NCBI GenBank assembly: GCA_014904985.1
Contig: MU128937.1
Location: 248,001-312,000, forward strand
Origin: Hydnum rufescens UP504
Lineage: Eukaryota; Basidiomycota; Agaricomycetes; Cantharellales; Hydnaceae
Reading direction: 5' to 3'
Length of the DNA: 64,000 nt
In this document: piece after piece, positions 47,939-60,632 of the stretch
Position numbering within the stretch: position 1 is the first letter of the stretch
Layout: each line of letters starts with the position of its first letter
Notes under the pieces: generated by a model
Told to the model about the DNA's origin: nothing
The model's input: only the letters and a program-made list of their open reading frames with translations
Databases searched by the model: none
Position numbers and translations under genes: made by a program

Positions 47939-48963
47939 GCTTAGTGCGGGTCTGGTATGGTGATGTATGACAGTAGGCTTCTCTTCATATTACGCTCGCG
48001 GGGTTGGTCATACGTGTGATTCCAGTTATAAGTCAGCACAAGAATCCCGGCGTGAGTCTTCACACGATTGTGCCGCACAGGAACGATGACAGAATATATA
48101 CTGATCGTGGCAATGAGAACTCTACAATGAACCATGTAAAGATGAGTTGCAACCAAGAATAGGACTATATACTGTATGTGACTTCTGAATCTTGCCCTGT
48201 TAGTTTCAAACCTATTTCTCCATGACCAGAGAAGCTAGGCTGTCAAGATGCAGTATATGACGTCGCATGTCCCAAGGCTGTGTAAAACTCGTGGATAACA
48301 TTCTAATAACAAAACCATACAGAGGGCATATATTGAAATTATTCCCCCCTCATACAAGGACGGGCCTAGGCCCCCAGTGCCACCCGTACGCAGCTCGACG
48401 CGGGGCATCATATGCACCAGCTCCAGCATCACTACAAGGATCTGGGCTCTACTGAATTCATGCTCATAATTTCATAATTCGTGAGCAATGTGCGCCCAGT
48501 GGTCGAGCGACACAAAACAGACTTCCACTTGGAACACCAAAAAGTCTCGTTGCAATGCTGTTCGTTGATGTTAGGGTTTAAATATATGATTTTGGGTGAG
48601 GAGAGGAGAATGGAAGCAAAAGAACAAGTTGATCGTAATCTGTGTCTTGCATTATTTGCGTTCGGTGAGTGGATTGCGTGTGGTATATATGTACTACAAG
48701 GGGGTTGGTGATGAATGGATGGATGAATGGATGAGCGGATGAATGAATGAAGGGGGAAAACGACACCAAAGAATGACAAAGATGTAGACCCCTTAGATTA
48801 CGAGAAGATGCATGGGTGCGTGCAATGCGTTGCGTAAAGGAATATGAAAGTATGGGACGTTGATGTGCGAAGCAAGGCAGCGTATCCTGTCGTAAGGCTA
48901 AAAATGGAAGGGGAATGAACCGGGACATTTATGATCCCCGAATTCGAGACCGCGAAATCAGCT
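47939..48963. other. Convergent intergenic region with a short tandem repeat
   Basis: No gene supported. A GATGAATG-type imperfect tandem repeat of about 40 bp lies at 48711-48750. Confidence 0.4.
48711..48750. repeat. Imperfect (GATG/GAAT)n microsatellite
   Basis: Repeated GATGAATG / GGATGAAT units over about 40 bp in intergenic DNA. Confidence 0.7.
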
Positions 48964-50687
48964 TCATATCTTGAGCTCGCGGAACCCACGGACGTCCAGC
49001 CGTCCATTGCCATTCTTCCCCCATTGTCGTTCGGCCTCTAAATCTTCGATAAGAGTCGAAGGAGTGGAAGATGATGATTTAGGTTTCACACTGCCGCTAA
49101 GGCGTTTACCATTGACGGTGAGAATCACGCGCCGGGGACGAGGCTTCGGAAGACTCAATTGCTTACGTTGCCGCCGGGTCAAACGTGTTGGCGGTGAGGA
49201 TGATTGAACATGCTGGGGGCGTGAGGTAATCCCGACTGAATTGTCTTCCCTATCAGAGGACAATTCCGAAAGATCAGAAGTGCTCGAGGCGGACACCGGA
49301 GGTCTGGACATTGTGGACACGGAGGGACGTGAAGGACCAGGGGGTGGAGCGTCATCGACAATGCGATGTGATTGTCGTAATCCCGACTTTCGAGTTGAGA
49401 TTCCGGGGTGGTGGCGTTTCGCACTGCGAGCCATACTGAGCTCCGGGCCGCTATATACATCTTCGTCCTCTAACTGACGCTTCGGAGAGCGGCCCTTGGC
49501 TTGGTCTACAAGTGATATCGAATTTGAATCAGAGGGTGTCAGAGGGGCTAGAGATGATGACGCGGTGGAATCGGCAGATGAAGAATTGGTTGATGGCGAA
49601 GGGGAACGAGGAAGAGGGATACGAGTGGCAGTCATGACGATAGGAGGGTCGATGTCGGTGGAAGCGGGCACCAATTCTGAGACGGGCGTTTTTCGTTGAC
49701 GGACACGGGGCTGCCTCTTGCCACTCCCGGAACTACTTGAAGCCATCGGTTGCATCGTTTCCTCTTCTGTATGTTGTACCATGGACGGAAGCTGACCGTT
49801 GGCCGTGCGGACGGAGGAGAAATGTTCCCAGTCATGATAACTGCATGGCGGATCCACCGTCACGTCAGCGCGCTGAGTGACTGCAAATTCTAAAAAAAAA
49901 ACGTACGCGACATATACTGTATCAGTCAAGGAAGCTTTGTTTGTAAGTTTGATATCGCGGAGCTTTTCCCTTCTGGCACGACGCATTTCTCTTTCTTGGG
50001 TGGGAGAAAGCGGAGCTTGCTCTTCATTATCGCTTGCAGAGGAAAAAGATTCGGCGATAGGGCTGCCAGCACTCCATTCAATGACGTATACGAGCCCCGG
50101 TTGAATCACTTTCACATTCTTCCGCTTCAGATGCGCAAATGCTGATAATTCGAGGTGGCCTCCGTATGTACCTGTCGAGATAAAGGATATGAAGTGGCGG
50201 AAAGGGAGAGAAGGCGTGAAAGGATGGCCTACCTGGGATACGCATACATCTCAGATGATCATCTAATCCGCGATCGTCTTCGACAAAAGCGGCGTAACGC
50301 TCAGGATGTGCAGCCATCCATGCCGTAATCTCTGCTCGGAGGGCCAGATGGAAGGTTTCTGACCCATAGAGCTGATCGGAAAGTGCTCGGAATAGACAAT
50401 TTCCATCGCCCAGAGTTTGATGGAGACGCAAGCCAAGTGCTTGAAGCTGCACATTGAGTTCTGCAGAGTTACGGTCTGGATCCGCTAGCTGAAGCACATT
50501 TGCAGATGAGCACAGAGGTGGGTGGGGGAAGGAAAACAATAGGGCACGACCTTTGGTTTATGAAGACGAGTCCGAGAGCGTGCTAGAGAGCGCGATCGAG
50601 GCGCTGGACGTCAGCCTGCCAGAAACCAGGGGCAGGAGAGGGCTAACCTGGCAAGTGCTGAACATTCCTCTTACCACCTTTCGCCAT
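48964..50687 (-). CDS. OTU-domain deubiquitinase, OTUD3-like
   Basis: Start ATG 50687 (MAKGGKRNVQHLP), then after an intron a basic stretch (PRSRSLARSRTRLHKPK), then the OTU domain: LNVQLQALGLRLHQTLGDGNCLFRALS with D-G-N-C, LRAEITAWMAAHPERYAAFVEDD, GTYGGHLELSAFAHLKRKNVKVIQPG and PCSYHDWEHFSSVR carrying the catalytic His. A 250-residue Ser/Pro/Arg-rich tail follows, containing KRQPRVRQRKTP and a basic RLTRRQRKQLSLPKPRPRR cluster that could be a nuclear signal. The tail ends in a conserved-looking RLDVRGFRELKI. A short in-frame intron likely sits at about 49840-49905. It is one of three deubiquitinases in this window. Confidence 0.88.
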
Positions 50688-51965
50688 CAGCGGTAGCGCA
50701 GGTGGCCAGAGGATGAAAGAAGGGGTGGGGAGTGGGGGCGAAAGGATGTTGATGAGGCCCAGTGAGAGCTAACAATTGGGGACTCAACGCCAGAACCGGA
50801 AGGGGCCGTACGGCGTCTCAAGCTTGATCACTGTGTGTTACGCTGTGTCTAGATATCTAGTATGCTTTCTCGTGAACACTGGACTACTTGTAATGATCTG
50901 TTTTACGGGGCTGCGCGCCGCGGACGGTACACGATAAAAACAAATTCACGCCACACACTCAACACCAGTGTTCGGATCTTTCCACGCTGTTACCCGATTA
51001 AGCCAGGGGCTGTTTTGTCAGCTTTCTGAAATTAGAAAGTCTGGCAGCCGCAGAATACGTGGACATGGCACGGTGATGGCGTGGTCACTGCCGCTCCGGG
51101 ATAAGCCGAGTTAGTCCCTCTAGCGTTTTCCCCCTGTGATAGGTCCCCTGCAAGCCCTACTGAGGCGGTGGTATCCTGGGTCCCGAAAACCCCAGCTGGG
51201 ATCATTCCATTGCTATAAAAGGCAACGTCCCACGGCTCGGAATTAACCACGACTGAGAACGACTCCAAGAGGCTCCTCACCTGTGTGGGATTTACGCGGT
51301 GCCTCAGAATGCAAGATTTCATTTTGTATCGGCTACAGATGGTTCTGTTCTATTTTATAACATTTGGAGGCGATTTAACCCCCAAATCAGTGAATTTGCA
51401 TACATGTCTTGGGCCAAAATCGACCTCGAAATGAGTGACCCGGGATACAGTACCACCCACGATTAGGGGTGCAGAGCTCGTGGGTCCCCTTACGTAACGT
51501 ATTGCTCGAAAATGACCGGTCGGAAGCAAAGGGAGTTTGGGCAGTTGCTTCCGTAAAGATTTAAAGTAAGGGCTGGGAAAGAGCCTAGTTCCGAGTATTG
51601 TCGCCCTTGTACAGGGTAGGCGGAAATGGGCCCATGCGCGGGAGTTGCGTGAGGAGGCGATGATGCGATGATGGTGGCGTTGGAGTTAACGAGTCGGTTT
51701 GGATGTCACCTGACCCGTTTGAGTCTGTCTCACACACCCGGCCTTTATTCCCCACCGTCCTCATCGATTTTCTTCATTGTGTATGACCCCCGCTAAACTA
51801 TACCCCGTCCACCGACACGAGTGTAAATCCAACAGGTGGGTGGGAAAATAAGCGCCCAAGGCCGAGCCTTTACGAGAAAGATCCATTACAGGCAAGTGGT
51901 ATTATGTAATATGATGAAGAGAACTGATATTAATACAAAGAATGCTCTAGCGGCTTGCTTAAACC
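50688..51965. other. Divergent intergenic region, 1.3 kb
   Basis: A 96-codon minus-strand frame (51032-51322) lacks recognisable features. The region must hold two promoters. Confidence 0.35.
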
Positions 51966-54186
51966 ATGTTCGCGGCCCTCTCCTCCTTTGTCCCCAATAT
52001 CCTTATTCTTGGTGACAAGGACAAGCCAGAATCCCCCATAGGCCTTGATGGAGACGACGCCGAGGAAAACGAGCTAGATCCGGCCCTCGCCACTAGTTAC
52101 GCGCGTCCTGCAAAGCCAATGGTCGACCCCTCACCTATAGCCCTCCCAGAACATACAGTCGAAAACAAGACGATACCAAGGCAGCGCAGGGCAAAGCAGG
52201 AGACGCCGTTGTGGGAGGTCCGCAATCATACTTTCCCTACCAGTTCGCTCATCCTCAGTGCCTTCAACAGAGGTACATTATCGTACGACCACCCCCAGCC
52301 AAGAGCAACCACCCTTTAAATCTCCAGATCCAGCTCGTGCCTCCGCGTCATACGCCTGCTCGATCAGCAACTCGTCATTCCGGCGATTTCTCCTCCAGTG
52401 ACTCCCCCACACCTGGCGACTCGACAGTATCTTTCAACTTCCGACGAAGCCACACTACGACGAACCGTCTCCGGCTCTTCTGAGCGATCCTTTGGTTTCT
52501 ATGCCTCTTCTTCATCTGTGGGTTCTGTCGGATCTCTCGCTTCGACAAGCACAGCCGGTCCTGCTCCCAGAATCGTGCCGCTCTACAATCTCTCCGCCCA
52601 TAATGTGATGACAAATACCGTGACTGATGCTGGAACGGATGCCAAAATTGCCAAATTCCAGAAAAGATGTCTGATATTATTCGTCTTGGCACGTGGGAGC
52701 CCGTTGAGGTATGGAGCCGCCAGACAGACGAATATGGCCGTTTAGGTCGGCCTGGGGCCATGGCCTCAGGAGGTGGCCAGGAATTGCGAACCGAGTTGCT
52801 CGTGGGCGGGTCTGGAAATGTTGCGCAGAATGATGATCGCAGTAGTTTCCTCGGAACCATTCCTCATTCCCTCCTGCCGCTGACCCACGCTGGACCCCGC
52901 GAGATCACTACAGGCCTCCGGCAAGAAATTTTTTGGCAAGTGTTCAAGACCAAGCGCGAATCCAGACTCCCCTTCACCTTCGTTACTCGCCCCAGTAATT
53001 CGCTCCAAGCACTTTCGTTCGGTCGTGCCTTCAAGAGACAATCGTACCAACTCCCTGACTCCACGGTATCTTTATCACTTTCTGTTAGCAATGAATCAAG
53101 CCTCCATTCCCATAACTCTGCCCAATCCCGTGGCTCCCTCAGTACAGCGGTCTGCTGGGGAACCGGTACTCCAGCCCCCTATCCTCGGCCTGCAGGCCAC
53201 AGTCCACCCCAGCGTTCACCAGATTCCCACTGGCCGTCCGACAACGCATCTTTGGATCCTCCGCAAGTGGGCCAAGGAAAAGCAGTTGTTCCCAGAGGGT
53301 ATCTTGCGCGGACTTGCCTCTGGGTTGTCTGCCCGTTTCCGGAGCTAATGTCAGTAACGGAGGATCGAATCCTCAAGTTGGCTCAACAGCAAGCGTCGAA
53401 ATTCGATTCGAATGGACTCGAGGGACGAGCAACTCCAGAAAAAAGGAGCATAAAGCCGATGGGCCGCGTCGACCGTCTACACGTGATGGTGTGTTTCGAC
53501 GTGCCCCGACAGAAGAAGAGAGCGATAACGTGACGGTGTCCTCTGGCCATTCTAAGACGTCTTTGCCAGTATCTCCTAGTCCCTCGGCACACTTGACATT
53601 TCCAAGCCACCCCTCCATTCAGAGGCGTAATTCCGTTGGCCGCTCTTCTGAACAACCCACCGCAACAGACTCGCACGAAGATGCAGGAGAAGATTCCGAT
53701 ATCGAAGATTCAGAAACGCCATGGACCTGTACAATGCACATATACCCCTCAAATCTTTCTCCTCTCTCGGAGCGTGACGCGAAAGAACGTGCTGCCGTTC
53801 CTGGAAGCTCACGTGTGATGGCCGGCTGCGACTCCGTCTAGCGAGCGTCGTACCCACGCCGCATCATCCGAAAATCCTCGTTCAGTTCCGAATGCCCTTC
53901 CCACTTCCGGATATTGCCATCACCCCCGAAGCCACAGCATCTGGTTTGGACAGAGCCACACTACGACTTTGGGGTCGGCGCTCGTTGTCTCCCACGTACT
54001 CTCTCGTCTGATGGCACGATCCAACGTAGTGCGCCGGGGTCCATAATGGGAACGGAAATCCTTTTCACGGCCGAAGATATCAAAGACGTCGTTGCTTCGA
54101 CTGCTTTCTGGCTCGTCGTCCGTGAAGGTTTCGGTGGGCTTGGGAAGATCAAAAGAAAAGGTGATGGATGGCACATCCGTGCCTGA
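51966..54186 (+). CDS. Basidiomycete hypothetical protein with conserved C-terminus
   Basis: Start ATG 51966 (MFAALSSFVPNILILGDKD). Mostly low-complexity Ser/Pro/Thr-rich, with several frame changes that mark introns or base errors. Ordered pieces: RIVPLYNLSAHNVMTNTVTDAGTDAKIAKFQKR, IRLGTWEPVEVW, then DNVTVSSGHSKTS, SDIEDSETPWTCTMHIYP, VPTPHHPKILVQFRMPFPLPDI and the end LFTAEDIKDVVASTAFWLVVREGFGGLGKIKRKGDGWHIRA. Leading hydrophobic segments are absent. The C-terminal 45 residues look strongly conserved. I cannot give a function. Confidence 0.6.
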
Positions 54187-55133
54187 AGAGGCCGGTTTCC
54201 AGAATCGCAAACACTCTCAACGATTTCCCTTATCCTTTATCGTCGTCTAATTTGCATCACTCACTCTCAATTCCCAAGGCCTTGATCGCCCCGTTTTCGT
54301 TCCAATTTGAACTCAAATTGTCTGTTTTCGATCCCATTCCTAGTTTGGCTTTCTCTCTCCTTTTCCCTCTGTTGCTGTGCTTTTTACTGTTTTGTGATTT
54401 TGGTTCCGCCACAGTTTTTTTCGTCTGGCTGGCGGGTTTTGGGCGCCCTTGTTCACGGCACTTATAATGTCTTTCCCACCCTTCTTTTTCATTCACCCCC
54501 CCTGCACATATATACCTAATGCAGACGCCATATGTATGAATGTATGTTGAAAAAAAAAACCTGCAATAATCACTATTGTATTACCGTCCTCTATAGCTAT
54601 GTGCAAATGGCAAATGTTACGGGTGAACATGCAAGAGAACATGTTTTGTCCTCAAATTCCCGGGAATCTCTTTCGTTAGCTCCTAACTGGGCACAGACCA
54701 ACCCCCTGACCTGAGCGCGCATGTCCCTATTACATAATGCTATAGCCCAGGCAGTTCACCTGCGTCGAAGCGCACTGTATCTATAGCTAACCATATATGA
54801 AGGGAGGTGAATTTGTCCTCAATAATGATAAAAATAGCGAGACAGCATGCCCAAAGAGGCCATATGGGTATGTGTGGTGTCGCATTTCATCACTTCCCAC
54901 TTTCAGATAATAATTCCAAGTTGATGAGCACTGCCCCCAGGTCATTTAAGTGAGTAATTACCGGTACGTCCAGTACTCCGCCGTACAGCAATGGAGGTTG
55001 TGGACCACGAATTAGTTTACATTACATTTGACGTTTCACATTTTTCTGATTCCAAGATGCAGAGCTGCAACTAGATAACATTCACAAAAATATACAGCAC
55101 CCCATCATTATATACAGCACTTTGGTTTTTTTA
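54187..55133. other. Convergent intergenic region
   Basis: T-rich 3' flanks of two converging genes, including an A-rich run near 54549. No gene supported. Confidence 0.4.
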
Positions 55134-58015
55134 TTAAACTTCTTCCATGCTCACTGGCCGGTAAGAATTCGATTGTCCACGGCCTCCGCCCAGGAATCCA
55201 GGGATAAACCTTGAGCCTGCTCCATTCTTACCAAACCCACCACTCCAGAGACTCGCGTTATCATCCGCAGCGCCCCCCTCCAGGTCCCCACTACCCCGCA
55301 GCTCTCTCCTCCGTTGGACCGCAGCGCGGAATCCATCAGGGGGAACGTCATACAACTTCTCATACTGAACCCCAATCTCGCCCCCCTTCGTCCAGAAATC
55401 CACGCAGTTCGAAATGAGTCCGGTATCAAACGGATTCGGCGCCTTTCCGGATCGAGCCATCCCGTTCGCAGCCTTCCCCCGCGTGAACCTATCGACCCCA
55501 GTCACGTTCAAGATGAATCCAAAGCAGCCCGCCGCCTTGTGCGAATAACGGCCAGTAATCCCACGTCCGTGATTATGGCCGTGGCTGTGGCTATGACCGT
55601 GGCCATGAGAGTGAGTATGCCCCCCGAGAGCCTCATCGTCCTCTGGCGCCAGAAGGCCATCTTGTTGATGGCCTTGCTGTTGCATCGATACATTCGACTC
55701 TCCCCGGCCTCCCATGAATCCAAATCGCCCGAGGTTTGAAACTTCGAACGTCGTCATCTGGCGCATAACTTGGAAAAGTTGACCGGCCAATAGTAGAATT
55801 GTCCACAGGAGCTGTAACGTTGCCCAAGATGCGACCGCGAAAACGAATGATGCATCCGTTGTAGACGATATGGCACAGTAAGTGGGATAGGCCAAGCACA
55901 TCGCTTCATCCTTCGGGTTGATGAGAGGTATCCTGGGTAGCTGACTGAAATCTAGCCCGATGATACAAGTGTCGAGATGAGTACAAAGCATACACGTCCC
56001 CTCTGAGTGACTCACAGGCCAAGGATAAGTAATCAAACCAGCAGATCCCAGCGACAAGGCTCGCTACGAAGATGATAAACTGGCGATGGTTGTTGACACC
56101 CACTTCGTAAAGAAGAGTAAGATTGAGTGCGACAGTCCTTGCTTAAAACTCTGAGCATACGCACCGCAGTTCCACACCCACGGGCAGTGACTGGTACGGA
56201 TTCATCAGTGGGTTACCCGAACGCAAGCTTGAGAAAATCAGCATACTGGTCAAATCGTGCCGTACACTTGTTGCAGATACGGCAATGCTTGGACCGTAAA
56301 GGTTTTCGGGCCTATAGGTCCAAAAATTGAGAACTGCGCGGCGACATGTCAAGAACCCACACAAACCATGCAACTAATGCAGAAAGTCTGCCCGTTCAAT
56401 CGACCTTCACTCGCTAATTCTTCAATTATCTGTACAAATATAAACTCATCAGGTGAAAAGAAATCGGGACAAAGGGAAGGATACTGGCTCACCGTTCGAA
56501 GCTCAGACTCACTGGCCGGTTTGGGACATGTTCCAGGATCCAGTGTCACGGCTCTGAAAAAATTATAGGAACACAGCACGAAGCTGATCGCAAAAGCCAG
56601 GTGCGCGAGGGCATGCCCTGGAGTATCTACAGGGGATTGGTTTAAAACATGGTGTGCACATGTCGGAAGAGGGAAACCATTGCTTACTGGGAATTAATCT
56701 TACTAACCAAACTTCCCCAACCCAAAAAACACTACCCGTTATGATAGAAGCAAAGTACGGGCTCTTGGCTACACTATCTGTGTAAGTTTCGGCATTAAGT
56801 ATTACACGGGTGACAACCTTGAAATGATGATGAGTCCTTGGCGCGTGGAGACGCAGGGGACAAAAGGCTCACATGGTGCATAGCAAAGAATCCGGCTGCA
56901 GCGAGGGGAAGGGCGGTATACCATGGGAGGATGGAAAGCGTGGTGAAGACGAGGAAAAGTAAAAACGGGGGAAGAGCAAAGATCGAGTATTTTGTATTCC
57001 GCTGTAATTGCCGCCCAATAAATTAGAAAATGATAGTGAGAGATGGATGTCAAAAAGTACTTGGTTCATTAAGGTTGTTGTGCGGATTCCGTCCTCTCCG
57101 AAGCCCGACTCTTCCAAGGCTTTCGCGAATGCAGCCGAGCTCTTCAACTCGACAGCCATGTCTCGGGGAGTCTTGCCACTGTCGTCCTTCGCATGAATGT
57201 CTGCCCCGGCCTCGATGAGTCTCTTTATGCAGAAGCGATTCCCGCGAACGACAGCCCAATGTAGAGGGGTCAAGCCGGCAGAATCACGTAAGGCGACGGA
57301 AGCGCCGTGCCTGAGAAGAATATCGACAGATATGGCGTCACCTTGATAGGCGGCCCACATGAGAGATGTGTGACCTTGTGGATCTTGACCGTCGACTGAG
57401 ATTGGTTGTTGCAGGATGTATAGCAAGGGCATGACGCTGGAGGAATGAGTGACGAGATGGAGAGTGTTGTAGCCCTGGCTGTCCGTCAAAGTGGGATCAG
57501 CATTGTGGGAGATGAGCAACTGTATGACATAGAGATAGCCATTTCTATTGGGAAGAAACCAGGTTTAGAATCCAATACGCAGTCCATTGAAATACGCGCA
57601 CCGAGCAGCCCATTGCATTGGGGTGGCAACTAAATCCCCACCCCGTGCATCGACCTCTGCACCCTGGTCAAGAAGATATCGACATGCAGCCATCTGGGCG
57701 TTGATGGCGGCCCAATGCAATGCAGTAATATTCTGAGGGTCACGATCAGTTGCAGTAGCCTTGCCTGATTCGATCAATTGGCGCATAAAGTCTACATCTC
57801 CCCTTTGGGCAGCGACGAAGAGATTAAGCTGCAAACGAGCATTAGTGGCGGCGAACACACCAAGTACACGGGGGCAGAAGACTAAATACCTCTTCTTCAA
57901 TGGGTGTCTTTTGGTGAGTCTCTGGTCCGACGGGGATGGCATTGACATTAGAAAGTTCTGCCTGAGCAGGCGAACCCTTCTGAGACGCTGTCGTAGGCAG
58001 GATGCTCTCAGCCAT
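55134..58015 (-). CDS. AKR1: Ankyrin-repeat palmitoyltransferase (AKR1 / zDHHC17 type)
   Basis: Start ATG 58015 ([11 protein letters not shown]). About six ankyrin repeats follow: [108 protein letters not shown]. Membrane segments lie at about 56870-57000 and 56600-56870. The Cys-rich catalytic domain is assembled across introns: [21 protein letters not shown], then ARFD-HHC with an intron inside the D-H-H-C motif itself, [14 protein letters not shown], and the next helices GICWFDY and [15 protein letters not shown]. It attaches palmitate to cysteines of Golgi and endomembrane proteins. The cytosolic tail has an unusual His/Gly/Ser block (about 55555-55620) and a C-terminal VSMEEV. Confidence 0.9.
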
Positions 58016-60004
58016 GACGGGAGTAGGGATGCTGTGTTCTCCGGTCACAGCCGAGACCACCTGACAAGGATTTCAGCGGCCCGTGGGTCTCTACTAACTG
58101 GATATCCTGGATAGGTCGTCGTAGCCGTCGTCAATCCAGTCCAGTCGTGAGTAGCCCCATGGCGAACAATTAATCTGGTGAAGCCCTTGAAATCCTACTT
58201 TGTGCTTGCGTGGACATTAAGCGTCGTCAATGCCGTTTTCATCTGGGCTTCAAACGCTGTACCGGGCTCTGCCTCAAAGTCTTCCGTCCACGCTCCTTGG
58301 GTTCGGTAGGGGTCGATCTGCATCCTTCCAGGACCTTTCCTCGTCCTCCGGAAGAACCCTCGGGAAGCTAGCCGTCTGATTTATCCTCCCAATGTCCAGG
58401 CAATGTCAAACTTCCTTTCCCCGAATTCGGATTGAAAGAACGGTCGGATCTCCTCACTTATGAACAAACTTCAATAAGTTCAGCGTGGTAATACTGTTCC
58501 TCTACGCAGATGAACCGCTCGATCGGACAGCCCCATTTTCCCACAAGATACTAGTCCTGCCGTGGTGCCCGTCGTTTAGCGAAGGGTTCCTTCAGGAGAT
58601 TTGTGATCGTAGAGATGTCGGCGGGCTCCTTTCCAAGCGTAGGCTCGCGGAGCTGGCCAAATAGACCGGTTATGGATGCACGCCCATCCTGGTAGTTTGC
58701 CTAACGAACTGTTCCCACCGCAGTTCATTGCACAAACTCCCTTCTTTCCTCGCCTTCTTCGCGCTGTGGAACATACGTGATATCACAGCACCATCTGATG
58801 TGGCTTTCCGAAAATGCCGATTTTTGGTCCTGTTGTGTTTTTGGACGCTGCCTCCTTAGTTTCAATGTCCAATGTTTCATGGTACAGGAAGTCCCAGAAG
58901 ATTTTGACTATGATCCCATTTTCCAAGTTGGACTCTACCCATTTTCCTCTCTCAATTGGGTGATTATAGGGCCACTCTTTGATACAGTATGGAATGAATA
59001 TATATATATTTAATTTATCAATTCTGGGAGTTGTGATTCGAGGTCGGATTGTCTCCGGTGTGAGGCGCACTGCTTTCTTCACTCGCCTTTTCCCCCAGTC
59101 CTGCATCCAGCATCTGCGTACTTTCCCATTAGCTCCGTAATTCTGGGTGAACTTGAGCGACGATGAATTTCTGCAATAAGTGTCCCACAACGAGGTCTTC
59201 CCCCAGCCTCGAGGCTTCAGTGTGTATCTGTGATTCTTATCACCCTCCTTCTGGTCTTTCTTTCAAAAATTTTGACCGCATGTTCCCGGACACCTTACGT
59301 GCTTGGAAGTATCTATTCGTGCCTCCTATGGAATTCTGGGCTATAGTCGTTGGCAGCCTAGATCACGCGCCGGCCCTTTCGAGGCCAGCCACAGTCGCAC
59401 ACTCATTTATCTTGGGTCTGGTCATGGGTTACCCAGGCGTAAAACTGACCCACCCAGATGAGCATACACCTTGACAAGGACGAGACCTCGAGGACGAAAA
59501 CCTTATCCTGCCCTGTTCCTGCCTACACACTCTGTCGAGTCGAAAAACGAAAAAGCTCGGGCCGACCTCTGCTTGATCGAGAAGCCTTGAATGGATCTCA
59601 AGCTTCGCTCTACAACGTTGAAATGGTTTCCCCATTCATGATCATTACGAGACCACGAGTCTAGATCTGACTGGTGAAATATCACAATTCTGGTATAGTC
59701 TAACCGAGCCCACTTTTTCAATCCTACATCCCATAATGACATTATCTTCTGCTTTCATAACACGCCCTCGGCCAACGGCGCCTTCTGATCCGCTCCCGAT
59801 GGCTTCCTTGCAGCCTCAACTTTGCTCCCATTTGTAGATGGCGCTGGTTAGGTGGCGACTCGCCATAGTCTACTCTGTTATTTGATTTGACAGTTCTATA
59901 AAGAAGCAGATCCCACCAATCTAGAGCGTCGATTGCACGATCTCTTCTTTCTCAACCTCTCTATCGTTCGTGAACTCGACCTTTACTACACTCCCCCGCG
60001 AAGA
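58016..60004. other. Intergenic, about 2 kb, no gene supported
   Basis: Scattered frames such as 58783-59190 and 59163-59474 give no recognisable protein. A stretch at 58480-58660 (VVILFLYADEPLDR, KILVLPWCPSFSEGFL) looks protein-like in one frame and could be a gene relic, but it is too weak to call. Confidence 0.35.
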
Positions 60005-60632
60005 ATGTCCTCGCTTCTCGGAACACTCAGACTCGAGTACTCCTTCCCTCACATACACGAAAATCATCCTTGGGATGTTTTAAATGGGACTGTCTACGTA
60101 TTGTATGCTGGAGAGAGGGTGGCTCTTTACTATGTAAAAGACGGACTCATTCTCCATCCATCCTACCTCCTTACCAATGCCTGGATCTGACCGTTTGCCT
60201 TGTCCCCCTCTTTCCTGCCTCCTGTCGTCCCAGTTCCAAACCTGGCTACCAAGTGCGAGACGAAGGGCGGTCGTCACACAATGCCTCAGGTACAACCTGT
60301 TGTCGACTCCGTATCAGGATCACGAATGGCGCAAAATCGAGTGGAAAAACAACTATCGTCGTAGTATTCTCTGGACCGGACCCAATGCGGCCGTCGAATT
60401 TGACTCTTTGCTCGGGAGATCTTACCCAGACGACGGGTAGGCGCTCGTCACCCACACCTATCTCATCATTACGCTGATGGATGACATCATGGTCTCGACG
60501 TAAATTTACCATTGCAGCTTCCGGAGGTTCACTGCTTGCGATGGAATCGAGTACAAGTGGAGACAGACGGGACCGCATAATCGACATCTTGAGGCAAGCA
60601 AGACAAACTTGATTTGCGACGTGCCAAATTAA
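60005..60632 (+). CDS. Small DUF6593-like basidiomycete protein
   Basis: Start ATG 60005 (MSSLLGTLRLEYSFP). Exons continue as DHEWRKIEWKNNYRRS, AVEFDSLLGRSYPDDG, then across an intron (about 60438-60515) to FRRFTACDGIEYKWR, the FTAxDGxEYKW box typical of DUF6593. The 3' end is set at TAA 60630-60632 but could differ. The first intron (after VALYY, near 60130) is approximate. DUF6593 proteins are short, numerous in basidiomycetes and of unknown role. Confidence 0.5.

Noticed and set aside
51032..51322. 96-codon minus-strand frame
   Set aside because: No recognisable features and no support from splice sites or neighbours.
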